Shown here: positions 35,548 through 44,343 of the stretch, piece after piece | Layout: each line of letters opens with the position of its first letter | Numbering within the stretch: the stretch's first letter is position 1 | Source: Flavobacteriaceae bacterium PS02338 | GTDB taxonomy: Bacteria > Bacteroidota > Bacteroidia > Sphingobacteriales > Sphingobacteriaceae | DNA: 64,000 bases | Reading direction: 5' to 3' | Assembly (NCBI GenBank): GCA_029959615.1 | Contig: JASCOD010000007.1 | Span: 186,001-250,000, forward strand | Translations under genes and position numbers: made by a program | The notes under the pieces: model-generated | Database searches by the model: none | Told to the model about the DNA's origin: nothing | Seen by the model: only the letters and a program-made list of their open reading frames with translations

Positions 35548-35601
35548 GAGAAGTGAGGTGTGATCGACCCATCTTCAGAGATCTTCATTATCTAAAAAAA
35601 A

Positions 35602-35633
35602 GCGATGGCTCGCTAATCAAAACGAACCATTGC
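35602..35633 (+). other. leader hairpin upstream of susC
   Basis: Arms GCGATGGCTC and GAACCATTGC pair over ten positions with one wobble and one mismatch around a 12-base loop, about 130 bases before the susC start. It may contribute to leader folding; no function can be assigned. Confidence 0.3.
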
Positions 35634-35760
35634 TCATAAGAAATCAAAATGCAACAAAAAATAATGCCTATAGATGAATTCAATTTAAGCTAACTCGCCT
35701 CCCCAGTGATGAGGTGATGACATAAATAATTAATCTTAATCCTAACCAATATAAATCTAA

Positions 35761-38754
35761 ATGATAAAAGAATTACACATTAAGCTCAAAAGCTGGCTAA
35801 TGATTGTCGCTATACTACTGCTGGCGACAAATTACAGCTACTCACAAGATCCCGTTAGAGTGAAAGGGAAAGTTACCGATGACAAAGGCGAAGTGCTCGT
35901 TGGCGTTTCGGTAGTCGTTAAAGGCACCCAAAATGGTACGCAGACAGATGCGGATGGTAATTATACTATTCAGGCACCGTCAACCGCCACTTTGGTATTT
36001 ACCTATATTGGCTTTGATGGTCAAGAAATAAAGGTAAATCCCTCAGGCACAGTCAACGTAAAAATGGCCGGAGATAAAACACTAGATCAAGTAGTAGTGG
36101 TAGGTTATGGTACCGCTAAGAAAAAAGACTTAACAGGAGGTTTGGCAGTAGTTGGAAAAGAACAGTTAAGTATGGTTTCTACACCGAACTTAATGGACCG
36201 CTTAGTTGGTCAAGTAGCTGGTTTTAGCATTACGAGTGCCAATGCAGCACCTGGTGCAGCCCAAACGCTACTTATTCGTGGCGAGAATTCGTTGTCTGCC
36301 AGAAATCACCCCCTAATTATTTTGGATGGTATACCCTATAGTGGTTCATTAGCAGATATAGATCCTAATAACGTAGAAAGCCTTTCCATTTTAAAAGATG
36401 CTTCTGCTGTGGCTATTTACGGATCTCGCGCTTCTAATGGCGTAATCTTGATCCAAACCAAAAGAGGAGCATTAGGTAAAGCAACCGTAACCTATCGTGG
36501 ACAGCTAGGCGTAGCCGAACCAATGCAATGGATAGATGTGATGGGCCCTAACGAATATATTCGTTTTCAACAAGATATTGGTAGGCTAAGACAAGGACTT
36601 ACAGGAGAGTTATTAGATCCAATTGCTGGAGATATCATCAGTATAAGTGAACGCCAGAATTACGCAAAAGGGATTACACATAATTGGCAAGACTATATTT
36701 TCAGAACGGCAGCTTCGATGGATCATCAATTGAGTGTTTCTGGAGGTACAGAAAATACAAAGTATATAGCTTCTTTGGCTGCCTTAGAACAAGATGGTGT
36801 CGTGTACAATTCGCGTTTATCTCGTTTAAACATGACTACAAACCTTGACCAGACCTTTAATAAATGGTTAACCATTGGTATAGGCATGCAATATACCCGA
36901 AAAAGCGATGGTGGTGTTACACCAAATATAGAACATGCTATTAAACAAAGTCCATATGGTAGCTATAAAGATGAAATGGGTAAATACGTGCCAGAGCCAA
37001 TGGAGTATGCCTTGATTGCTAATCCTATGCGTAACGTAAATGCTGTGCAGGACAGGTATAATAATAACTTCTTTCTTTCGGGTTATGCCAATATTTTGTT
37101 GCCAGTTAAAGGTTTATCATTGAGATCCAACTTTGGATACAACTACAGAAGCGGTTTTACTGGTACTTATTATGGACGTGACACCTTTGAAGGTAGAGAC
37201 CAGGGAGTTCAGGCAGGAGGTAGTGCCACAATTGGCAACTCTCACTATAACGATTACACTTGGGAGAACTTGCTAAAGTATGAGCGTGAATTAGGTGACC
37301 ACCGTTTCGATGTTACAGGATTATTCAGTATGCAAGAAACTAAAAGTTGGGGAACATCGCAAAGCGGACAAGGCTTTGTAACAGACGATACCGAATACTT
37401 CATGATCGGAACTGCTGATCGCCTTGTTGCCAACGGATCTTCATTGGTAGAAAATGCAATGCTTTCTTATATGGGTAGGTTAAATTATGCATATAAAGGC
37501 AAGTACATGTTAACCCTAACTGGACGTACAGACGGCGCCTCGGTATTTGGTGTAAACAATAAATATGCATTTTTCCCTGTAGCTGCGGCAGCATGGCATA
37601 TTGGCGAAGAGAGCTTCTTAAAAGATAAGGTAAAGTGGCTAGATATGTTAAAAATACGTCTTTCTTATGGAGCCAATGGTAATCAAGCTATTGATGAATA
37701 CAGAACCTTAGACCGCTTGTATTCTAGCGTAAAATATATTTGGGGAGATAGTGGCCAACCGGTTACAACCGCTTACCTAGCTGGTGACGGTATAGGTAAT
37801 CCTAGCTTAAAATGGGAAACAACCTATTCAACCAACTTAGGTTTAGATTTTCAATTGTTTAAAAATAGACTAAGTGGCAGTATAGATGCCTACCTTAACA
37901 ATACCAAAGATTTGTTGATGACACGTACCGTTCCAATCATGAATGGTTACCGCACCATTATGGACAACATTGGCCAAACTCGAAATAAGGGTATAGAGGT
38001 AACTTTAAATTCTGTAAACGTTAAAGGGAGAGATTTTACATGGAGTTCTACCTCAGTTTTCTCATTAAATAGAGATAAAATTGTTGAATTGAGAGGCGAT
38101 GGAATAGATGATATTGGTAATAATTGGTACATCGGTAAACCTTTAAGAATATTTTTTGACTACAATGTGGTTGGAATATGGCAGGCTAACGAAAATTATA
38201 GCATACAACCAGGAGGTTTGGCTGGAGGAGCCAAAGTAGAAGATGTAAACGGTGATGGTAAGATTGATGCTGCTGATAGAAAAATCATTGGTTCTAAAAA
38301 TCCACGTTATACGGCATCATTTGCAAATAGATTAAGCTATAAAAACTTCTATGCTTCGGCATTGGTAACAGGCGTTTTTGGTGTGTGGCGTGATGATAAC
38401 ATGGCTAACATGGGTGGATGGACATTCGGGATTACCAATTACGTGCATAACGCAAACTACTGGACCCCAGAAAACCCGAATGGAACCATTGTTTCGCCAG
38501 CTTATTTAAATACGCTTCAACATGGTTTCTATAAAAAGGTTAACCACGTACAGATCAGAAATATCACTTTCGGATACAGGGTTCCGCAAAATATAACTAA
38601 GAAAATAGGTCTAAGCGGTATCGATATCAATGCCAGTGTGAACAATGTGTACACATTTTCAAATATCAGACAGGTACTTAACTACGATAATACTTGGATG
38701 GCATCTTATCCTACTGCACGTTCTTATATGTTCGGTCTAAATGTTAACTTCTAA
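35761..38754 (+). CDS. SusC/RagA-type TonB-dependent receptor (glycan importer)
   Basis: 997 residues. Signal peptide (WLMIVAILLLATNYSYSQ), carboxypeptidase-D-like domain about 30-105 (VKGKVTDDKGEVLVGVSVVV), plug about 110-235 (DQVVVVGYGTAKKKDLTGG; LKDASAVAIYGSRASNGVI), then the barrel ending in Phe (YMFGLNVNF). No STN domain, unlike the SusC at 1397; this fits regulation by an HTCS rather than by FecR. It should import oligosaccharides made at the surface from the locus's polysaccharide. The SusD gene follows by 16 bases. Expression is probably from the operator C promoter. Confidence 0.96.
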   Translation: MIKELHIKLKSWLMIVAILLLATNYSYSQDPVRVKGKVTDDKGEVLVGVSVVVKGTQNGTQTDADGNYTIQAPSTATLVFTYIGFDGQEIKVNPSGTVNVKMAGDKTLDQVVVVGYGTAKKKDLTGGLAVVGKEQLSMVSTPNLMDRLVGQVAGFSITSANAAPGAAQTLLIRGENSLSARNHPLIILDGIPYSGSLADIDPNNVESLSILKDASAVAIYGSRASNGVILIQTKRGALGKATVTYRGQLGVAEPMQWIDVMGPNEYIRFQQDIGRLRQGLTGELLDPIAGDIISISERQNYAKGITHNWQDYIFRTAASMDHQLSVSGGTENTKYIASLAALEQDGVVYNSRLSRLNMTTNLDQTFNKWLTIGIGMQYTRKSDGGVTPNIEHAIKQSPYGSYKDEMGKYVPEPMEYALIANPMRNVNAVQDRYNNNFFLSGYANILLPVKGLSLRSNFGYNYRSGFTGTYYGRDTFEGRDQGVQAGGSATIGNSHYNDYTWENLLKYERELGDHRFDVTGLFSMQETKSWGTSQSGQGFVTDDTEYFMIGTADRLVANGSSLVENAMLSYMGRLNYAYKGKYMLTLTGRTDGASVFGVNNKYAFFPVAAAAWHIGEESFLKDKVKWLDMLKIRLSYGANGNQAIDEYRTLDRLYSSVKYIWGDSGQPVTTAYLAGDGIGNPSLKWETTYSTNLGLDFQLFKNRLSGSIDAYLNNTKDLLMTRTVPIMNGYRTIMDNIGQTRNKGIEVTLNSVNVKGRDFTWSSTSVFSLNRDKIVELRGDGIDDIGNNWYIGKPLRIFFDYNVVGIWQANENYSIQPGGLAGGAKVEDVNGDGKIDAADRKIIGSKNPRYTASFANRLSYKNFYASALVTGVFGVWRDDNMANMGGWTFGITNYVHNANYWTPENPNGTIVSPAYLNTLQHGFYKKVNHVQIRNITFGYRVPQNITKKIGLSGIDINASVNNVYTFSNIRQVLNYDNTWMASYPTARSYMFGLNVNF

Positions 38755-38770
38755 TTAATACAACACGAAA

Positions 38771-40417
38771 ATGAAAAATATTATCACAACAAGTCTAGCA
38801 CTTATCATATTGATCTCATTAGGTGGCTGTAAAAAGTTTTTAGAAGAGGAGTTAAAAACTCAATTGGCACCTTCAAATACCTACACCAGTACCTACGGAT
38901 TTGAAGTGGGTAGCGCTGGTCTCTACGCACTTACCAGATCAGAATACAATACCTTCGGAGAGGGTGGAGCTTTTATACACAACGGTGCCACTCCTTATGA
39001 ATCTTTACAAGCTGCTACAGATATTGCAGATGTAATTAACAGCGATGGATCTTTAACCTCATTTGCAACATTAGAGATCCCTACAACAGAAAGATTTGCA
39101 TTGAGTTATTGGAACTGGGCCTTTAGTGTCATCTCATCTGCCAATTTGATGCTTGTTTACTCTGAGAAAAATACCAACTGGAATTCGCCATCGGATAAGG
39201 TTCGTTTTCAGGCCGAAGCGCGTTTTTTCAGAGCCTATGCTTATCGCACTTTAGTTTACCTGTATGGTGATGTCCCATTTGTGGAAACCATTCTTTATGA
39301 TTTTCAGCTGAATTTTACCCGAACGCCAAAAGCCGAAGTTATCGGACATATGATAGATGATTTAAAGTTTGCAGCACAAAACTTACCGTCAAATCCTGAT
39401 GTAAGCGACTTTAAAGAAGGTAAATTAACAAAATGGGCAGCCAGTCATTTGTTAAGCGAAGTCTATTTAATGCAAGGAGATTATCCAGCTGCAGAGCAAG
39501 CTGCTTTAGCAGTAATTAACAGCGGCTATTATGGTTTAATGAAAACCAGATTTGGTGTAAACAAGGATAAAGCAGGAGATGTTTTCAGCGATTTGTTCTT
39601 GGAGAACAATCAGAACAGAAAAAGCGGTAACAGAGAAAGTATTTGGGCATTACAATTTCAATTTAACACGATAGGTGGAGGAACCAATTCCGATGATTGG
39701 ACACGTAGAGCCTGGATACCTAATTATTCGTCTATTAGTGGTTTTGTTTTAGCTGATACTTTGGGTGGACGTGGTATTGCTCAATTAGTGCCAATGAAAT
39801 GGTGGGTAGGTACAGGAGGAACCAATCTTACCGATAACATTACTGGTATTTTTGGAAATAACGACATCCGTAACTCAAACTATAACATCAAACGTAGTTG
39901 GTACTATAACAATTCGGCAGATGCTGCACTTTTTGGTAAAAAAGCTAATATTACGCAGCAAACTTGGTTTAGTACAAAAACATTATTCCCTACTATTACC
40001 AAATTCTTTTACGGACGTATAGAAAACTTAGCCCTAACAGGTAGCTATAAAGATCGCATGAAGTTCCGCTTAGCCGAGACTTATCTGTTGTTGGCAGAAG
40101 CTTATTTAGGTCAAACTAACCCTTCAAAAGCGGCTGATGCAGTTAATGAAGTGCGTAGAAGAGCAGGAGCCACAGATGTTGCTGCTGCTGATATGAACAT
40201 GGACTTCTTATTAGATGAACGTATTAGAGAGCTGGTAGGAGAGGAAAGCAGGAAATTTACACTGGTACGTACCAAAAAGTATGTAGATCGTGTAAAGGCG
40301 CACAATCCTGCTCTAGCTGGTAAAGTGAACGAAAACCACATGTTATGGCCAATTCCTCAAGTAATTAGGGATGCCAATACAGGTGCACCGTTTCCACAAA
40401 ATCCAGGGTATAACTAA
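38771..40417 (+). CDS. SusD/RagB-family glycan-binding lipoprotein
   Basis: 548 residues, lipoprotein signal (LIILISLGGCKKFLEEEL, Cys at 19-20 region). Standard SusD layout: N-terminal TPR-like helices (RFQAEARFFRAYAYRTLVYL; YGDVPFV), and a C-terminal RagB segment with FRLAETYLLLAEAYL, AADAVNEVRRRAG and LDERIRELVGEE. Pairs with the SusC just upstream to form the surface import complex. A structured spacer separates it from the SusE-like gene. Confidence 0.95.
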   Translation: MKNIITTSLALIILISLGGCKKFLEEELKTQLAPSNTYTSTYGFEVGSAGLYALTRSEYNTFGEGGAFIHNGATPYESLQAATDIADVINSDGSLTSFATLEIPTTERFALSYWNWAFSVISSANLMLVYSEKNTNWNSPSDKVRFQAEARFFRAYAYRTLVYLYGDVPFVETILYDFQLNFTRTPKAEVIGHMIDDLKFAAQNLPSNPDVSDFKEGKLTKWAASHLLSEVYLMQGDYPAAEQAALAVINSGYYGLMKTRFGVNKDKAGDVFSDLFLENNQNRKSGNRESIWALQFQFNTIGGGTNSDDWTRRAWIPNYSSISGFVLADTLGGRGIAQLVPMKWWVGTGGTNLTDNITGIFGNNDIRNSNYNIKRSWYYNNSADAALFGKKANITQQTWFSTKTLFPTITKFFYGRIENLALTGSYKDRMKFRLAETYLLLAEAYLGQTNPSKAADAVNEVRRRAGATDVAAADMNMDFLLDERIRELVGEESRKFTLVRTKKYVDRVKAHNPALAGKVNENHMLWPIPQVIRDANTGAPFPQNPGYN

Positions 40418-40438
40418 TAGTTTGACTGATATACTCAA

Positions 40439-40476
40439 CTTCCATGCTTAACAACTAATTGCATTAAGTATGGAAG
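40439..40476 (+). other. stable hairpin after susD
   Basis: Arms CTTCCATGCTTAA and TTAAGTATGGAAG form a 13-bp stem with one wobble and a 12-base loop, 22 bases after the susD stop. No T run follows. A likely 3'-end stabiliser or processing element that lets susCD mRNA exceed the downstream genes. Confidence 0.5.
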
Positions 40477-40540
40477 CCCCGATAACCTGGGAGAGTCTAT
40501 CTAATAACAGAAACAAACAAATTTTTAAATAGGTGAAACC

Positions 40541-40608
40541 ATCATGATTTTTTAGAATTCACACTTGTCTCGATTTTACATCGGGAATAAAATGAATAAA
40601 ATCATGAT
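40541..40608 (+). other. long-range hairpin before the susE-like gene
   Basis: ATCATGATTTT (40541) and AAAATCATGAT (40598) are perfect 11-base complements enclosing a smaller stem CGAT/ATCG. It ends 34 bases before the chosen SusE-like start, so it may influence translation of that gene. Confidence 0.4.
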
Positions 40609-40642
40609 CGCGTCATCAACATTGAAGACAAAATTTAAGCAG

Positions 40643-41866
40643 ATGAAAAGAATCAACTATTTATATCAAACCTTGCTCGCCTCAGTGCTTTTGCTAAGCT
40701 TTTCTGCTTGCAAAAAGCAAATCAATGATATAGAAAAGGTGCAAGAAACAATAGAACTGAAAGCATCTTCAGCGAGCGTTGCTTTAGATGAAAATGATCT
40801 TTCCAAAGATATTATAACCTTTAATTGGTTGCCTGCCCGTCCGCAATCGGATGATCATATGGTGAGTTACACCACTAAATTAGATGTAGTGGGTAACAAT
40901 TTTGGTCCGGGTACTGCCATCATGAATTACGAAGATGATGGCGTATACAAAAGAAGTTTCACTTCAGAGCAATTGCAGAACTGGGCAAACCAAAAATGGG
41001 GTATTCCAGTTAATAGACCTTTTACTATAGAGTTTAGGGTAGTAGCGCAATGGGAAGGTGGCAAAACTTTCGAAGCACCAGAGGTACGCACCATTAGGGT
41101 AAACGTAACCCCAATTAAAACTGTAGTTTTCGAAGCTGATAAAGTTTTTCTGGGAGGAAGTGCAATAAATGGTATTAACAGAATTGAAATGGCTAAAACA
41201 TTGGAGAACTTAAATCAGTATGCCCATGTTTTGAACCTCCAACCAGGTAACTTGGAAATCCCAGTAGAACATAATGGGATAACAAACTATATCGTTTCTT
41301 CTGATGCAAGCGATGAGCTTAAAGATGGTACTACAGTTCCGATAAAAATGAGAGAAAATGTTTTCTCATGGAAAATAGAAACTGCTGGAGAATATAGGGT
41401 CGTGGTAAACATGCAAAAAGCTACAGCAACAATCTATTCTCCTGCTAAGGCACTTACACCAAGAGTGGTGACTTGGACAGGCGATGGTTCAGTAGCGCAA
41501 ACAACAACCGTTTCCGAGTTATGGATGCATGGTGCAATTAATAGTTGGGGAACCCCAATTAAAATGGATTGTAAGGTGAGTTTGGCCGATCCTCAAATAT
41601 TGGTATATAATGGTGGAAGAGTGGGAAAAGCGAAGTTTATTGTATATGGAGGAACCGATAACAATAAAAACTTGGCCTACGCATTTACTGCTCCGGTAAG
41701 TGGAACTGGTACGGCACAAGAGCTTACATTAGTATTGGGTACAACAACTACTTTGGCTGGCGGTACTACAAGTGCACAACGTAATAGTTACTACACTATT
41801 CCTGCATCTACCAACGTGGTGGTATTCGATTTAAGAAATAATACCATACTTGCCGAAAAACGCTAA
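40643..41866 (+). CDS. SusE/SusF-like surface glycan-binding lipoprotein
   Basis: Start set at 40643 because it gives a clean lipoprotein signal (YQTLLASVLLLSFSACKK); an earlier TTG start would bury the signal. 407 residues. Residues about 35-150 resemble the SusE N-terminal/FN3-like domain (ASSASVALDENDLSKDI; FNWLPA). The rest is beta-rich and repeats a pattern seen in SusE/F starch-binding-like modules (VFEADKVFLGGSA; ELWMHGAINSW). It probably captures polysaccharide at the cell surface. Position after SusD and before a DUF4832 lipoprotein gene supports this. Ligand unknown. Confidence 0.75.
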   Translation: MKRINYLYQTLLASVLLLSFSACKKQINDIEKVQETIELKASSASVALDENDLSKDIITFNWLPARPQSDDHMVSYTTKLDVVGNNFGPGTAIMNYEDDGVYKRSFTSEQLQNWANQKWGIPVNRPFTIEFRVVAQWEGGKTFEAPEVRTIRVNVTPIKTVVFEADKVFLGGSAINGINRIEMAKTLENLNQYAHVLNLQPGNLEIPVEHNGITNYIVSSDASDELKDGTTVPIKMRENVFSWKIETAGEYRVVVNMQKATATIYSPAKALTPRVVTWTGDGSVAQTTTVSELWMHGAINSWGTPIKMDCKVSLADPQILVYNGGRVGKAKFIVYGGTDNNKNLAYAFTAPVSGTGTAQELTLVLGTTTTLAGGTTSAQRNSYYTIPASTNVVVFDLRNNTILAEKR

Positions 41867-41920
41867 ATAGCGAAATAACTAAAGATATAAGAGTATAAAT
41901 TAAATCATAGATTACTCAAC

Positions 41921-43486
41921 ATGAAAAAAATAAAATATAGAACAATAGGTGTAAAAACGTTAGCCGTTGCTTTATGTATGCTAGCTATAGCCTGTAAAAA
42001 AAATAAAGGAGACGAAGAACTAGGAGCTCAAGGAACTTTAGTTAAACCTAACTATAATCGTAGTACGGTATTCCGCAACCCACTAAATGGATGGGTAATG
42101 TACGGCTCTGGTACTGGTAATCCAACTCATTGGGATACCCAATATTATGTGCCAGATTTAGGTAAAAATGTAAAAGCTATAGATTATGCTTCTGCATGTT
42201 ATATCCGTACCAGCTGGGCAAACTTTAACCCTGCCGAAGGTGTGTATGCATGGAGAGATCCTAATTCGGTGCTTTATAAAATGATAAAAGGAGCGCTTGA
42301 TAGAGGCGTGCCAATTGCTTTTAGAGTGGTCGTAGATGGACGAGATCAACGCTTAAATACGCCACAATTCGTATTTAATGCAGGTGCAAAGTCTTATCTT
42401 CAAAATCCTTCTTATCCAGATAGGATAACACCACTTCCTCAAGATCCTATTTTTAGACAGCACTATGCTAAATTTATAGAAGAGCTGGCTAAAGATTTCA
42501 ATGATCCAAATAAAACCTCATTCATTGATGCTTATGGTTTAGGTAAATGGGGAGAAGCACACGACGTAATTTATTGGGATCCAGCTAATGCTGCGGGAAA
42601 AGATGTGGAAGCAGCAAAAGAAGAAACCATGGATTGGGTATCAGATGTATATACTAAAAACTTTACCAAAATTCCATTGATCATCAACTATCACCGTGTG
42701 GTGGGGCACCCTTCAAGTTGGGAAAATGTTGCCAATGCAAATACAGATAGGTTATTGGCTAAGCTAATTAATAAAGGCTATAGCTTGCGCCAAGATGCTT
42801 TTGGTATGACTGGCTACTACCAAAATTGGGAAAAGTCTTTTGCTAAAACCTGGAATTTTAAACGCCCAATATTGATGGAGGGCGGTTGGATTACCAGTGG
42901 TACACACGCCTATTGGAATGATCCAAGTGGGAAATATCGCGAAGGCTTCCCAGAAGATGTACGTAAAGGAGAATTTGATGCTTCATTGGAGGCGGCAGTG
43001 AACATGATGGACTTTCGTGTTGGAGATACAGAAAGCTGGTTTACTAAAGCTTTTTCTCTGGTGCAACGCTTTACTTCCGAAGGAGGTTATCGCTTATATC
43101 CAGATCAGGTTTATCTTCCAGAGAAAGCGAATAGTGGAAGTGAAGTGACCATCACGCATCGTTGGAGAAATATGGGATGGGGATATTTTCCTAACAACAT
43201 TCCTCAATGGAACTTTAAATATAAGGTGGCTTTTGCGCTATTGAATGCCGATGGTAGCGTTAACAAGGTTTTTGTAGATAAAAACAGCGAGCCTTCTACT
43301 TGGTTAAAAACTGCGCCAGTAAGATATGAGCTTAAAACTGCTTTGGGAGTGCCAGCAGGTACTTATACCTGGGCCGTAGCTATTGTAGATACCACCAACG
43401 ATAATAAACCGGGTATTAGATTATCTGTTAATGGAGATATTACTACTGCGGGTTGGTTGAAATTACTTAACGTGCAGGTACAATAA
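41921..43486 (+). CDS. DUF4832-type TIM-barrel lipoprotein, candidate surface endo-glycosidase (paralogue 2)
   Basis: 521 residues with a lipoprotein signal (LAVALCMLAIACKKNKGDEE), so probably surface-exposed. It matches the 14928 gene product along the whole mature length, including NPLNGWVMY, AIDYASACYIRTSW, FRVVVDGRDQ and FPNNIPQWN. The two candidate catalytic Glu residues are kept: E212 in YGLGKWGEAH and E320 in RPILMEGGWIT. In Sus-type loci the gene after SusE often encodes the surface endo-acting enzyme, and no other candidate for that step is seen here. Glycosidase activity is an inference from fold and context. A strong terminator follows. Confidence 0.7.
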   Translation: MKKIKYRTIGVKTLAVALCMLAIACKKNKGDEELGAQGTLVKPNYNRSTVFRNPLNGWVMYGSGTGNPTHWDTQYYVPDLGKNVKAIDYASACYIRTSWANFNPAEGVYAWRDPNSVLYKMIKGALDRGVPIAFRVVVDGRDQRLNTPQFVFNAGAKSYLQNPSYPDRITPLPQDPIFRQHYAKFIEELAKDFNDPNKTSFIDAYGLGKWGEAHDVIYWDPANAAGKDVEAAKEETMDWVSDVYTKNFTKIPLIINYHRVVGHPSSWENVANANTDRLLAKLINKGYSLRQDAFGMTGYYQNWEKSFAKTWNFKRPILMEGGWITSGTHAYWNDPSGKYREGFPEDVRKGEFDASLEAAVNMMDFRVGDTESWFTKAFSLVQRFTSEGGYRLYPDQVYLPEKANSGSEVTITHRWRNMGWGYFPNNIPQWNFKYKVAFALLNADGSVNKVFVDKNSEPSTWLKTAPVRYELKTALGVPAGTYTWAVAIVDTTNDNKPGIRLSVNGDITTAGWLKLLNVQVQ

Positions 43487-43528
43487 GAAAATTCAATACG
43501 GAAAAGGTATTTCATCAGTACCTTTTCT

Positions 43529-43563
43529 AAATCCCAATCATATTTTATGATTGGGATTTTTTT
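43529..43563 (+). terminator. intrinsic terminator of the susCDE operon
   Basis: Arms AAATCCCAATCATA and TATGATTGGGATTT form a 14-bp perfect stem with a 3-base loop, followed by a T-rich tail. A second, weaker hairpin (GAAAAGGTA/TACCTTTTC) precedes it at 43501-43527. It closes the operon 43 bases after the stop. Confidence 0.88.
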
Positions 43564-43677
43564 ATGGTAGAAATTTATGCAACTCGCTTTTTGCATTAAG
43601 TTTTATCGTTGGATAAGTATATCTTCCTATTTTGGTGTCATAGATCATAAACCAAACATTTTGCAAGCCTAATTTTC

Positions 43678-44298
43678 ATGTCGGGAAAAGAGAAGATTAA
43701 AATATTGTTTCAAGAAATCCAACAAGGAAATAAGGACGCATTTAATGATCTTTTTAATCTCTACTACGCAAAATTAGTTGCTTTTGCTCAGCAATACACC
43801 AAGCAGTTTGAAAGTGCCGAAGAAATAAGTTCAGAACTCTTTGTAAAACTATGGCTAAAGCGAGATCAACTTTCCAAGGTCTTCAACCCAGAAGTTTATC
43901 TTTATGTATCAGTTAAAAATGCTTGTTTAAATTTAATTAGAGCCGATAAAAAACGTCCCATGCTGTACTCGGAGGAAACTGGAGTAGATTCGATCGAGAA
44001 AGATTCAGAAGGTTCAAAATTAGAAGATAAGGAATTGATAAAATTGCTTGATGAAGCGGTAAACTCACTCCCAGAGCAAAGAAAGATCATCTTTAAATTA
44101 ATTAAGGAAGATGGATTAAAGACGAATGAAGTCGCGGAAATAATGGAGCTTTCCAAAAGAACGGTAGAAAATCAGTTGTATAAAGCAGTAAAAACACTTG
44201 CCGAAACGATGAGTGCTTATTTGGGCTATCATCCGCAATCTAAAATGGGAACTAAAAAACTTTCTGAACTTTCTGCCATTTTTTTGATGCTACAGTAA
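43678..44298 (+). CDS. ECF RNA polymerase sigma factor
   Basis: 206 residues. Region 2 at about 15-75 (FNDLFNLYYAKLVAFAQQY; SSELFVKLWLKRDQL) and region 4 at about 125-180 (LPEQRKIIFKLIKEDGLKTN; AEIMELSKRTVENQLYKAVK), the usual two-domain ECF layout of the FecI-like Bacteroidota group. The FecR anti-sigma factor and a TonB-dependent receptor follow on the same strand, so this is the sigma of a cell-surface signalling trio and probably controls the receptor gene. Confidence 0.93.
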   Translation: MSGKEKIKILFQEIQQGNKDAFNDLFNLYYAKLVAFAQQYTKQFESAEEISSELFVKLWLKRDQLSKVFNPEVYLYVSVKNACLNLIRADKKRPMLYSEETGVDSIEKDSEGSKLEDKELIKLLDEAVNSLPEQRKIIFKLIKEDGLKTNEVAEIMELSKRTVENQLYKAVKTLAETMSAYLGYHPQSKMGTKKLSELSAIFLMLQ

Positions 44299-44343
44299 GT
44301 ACTTTGCTAAAAGTTGGTGTCTTGATAGTATAAGATTAAAAAG

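Larger units (their letters stand above)
35207..35760. other. 554-bp region with susC promoter, long leader and small ORF
   Basis: Holds operator copy C, a -7 box, a 59-codon open frame and a leader hairpin at 35602-35633. The predicted transcript leader is roughly 415 bases, unusually long next to copy B. Confidence 0.7.

Noticed and set aside
35391..35588. Antisense open frame in the susC leader
   Set aside because: It shows no domain, and no promoter could be placed for it; the plus-strand 59-codon frame is at least inside the predicted transcript.
40565..40642. Upstream TTG start for the SusE-like gene
   Set aside because: It would put 26 polar residues in front of the lipoprotein signal and lies inside the long-range hairpin.
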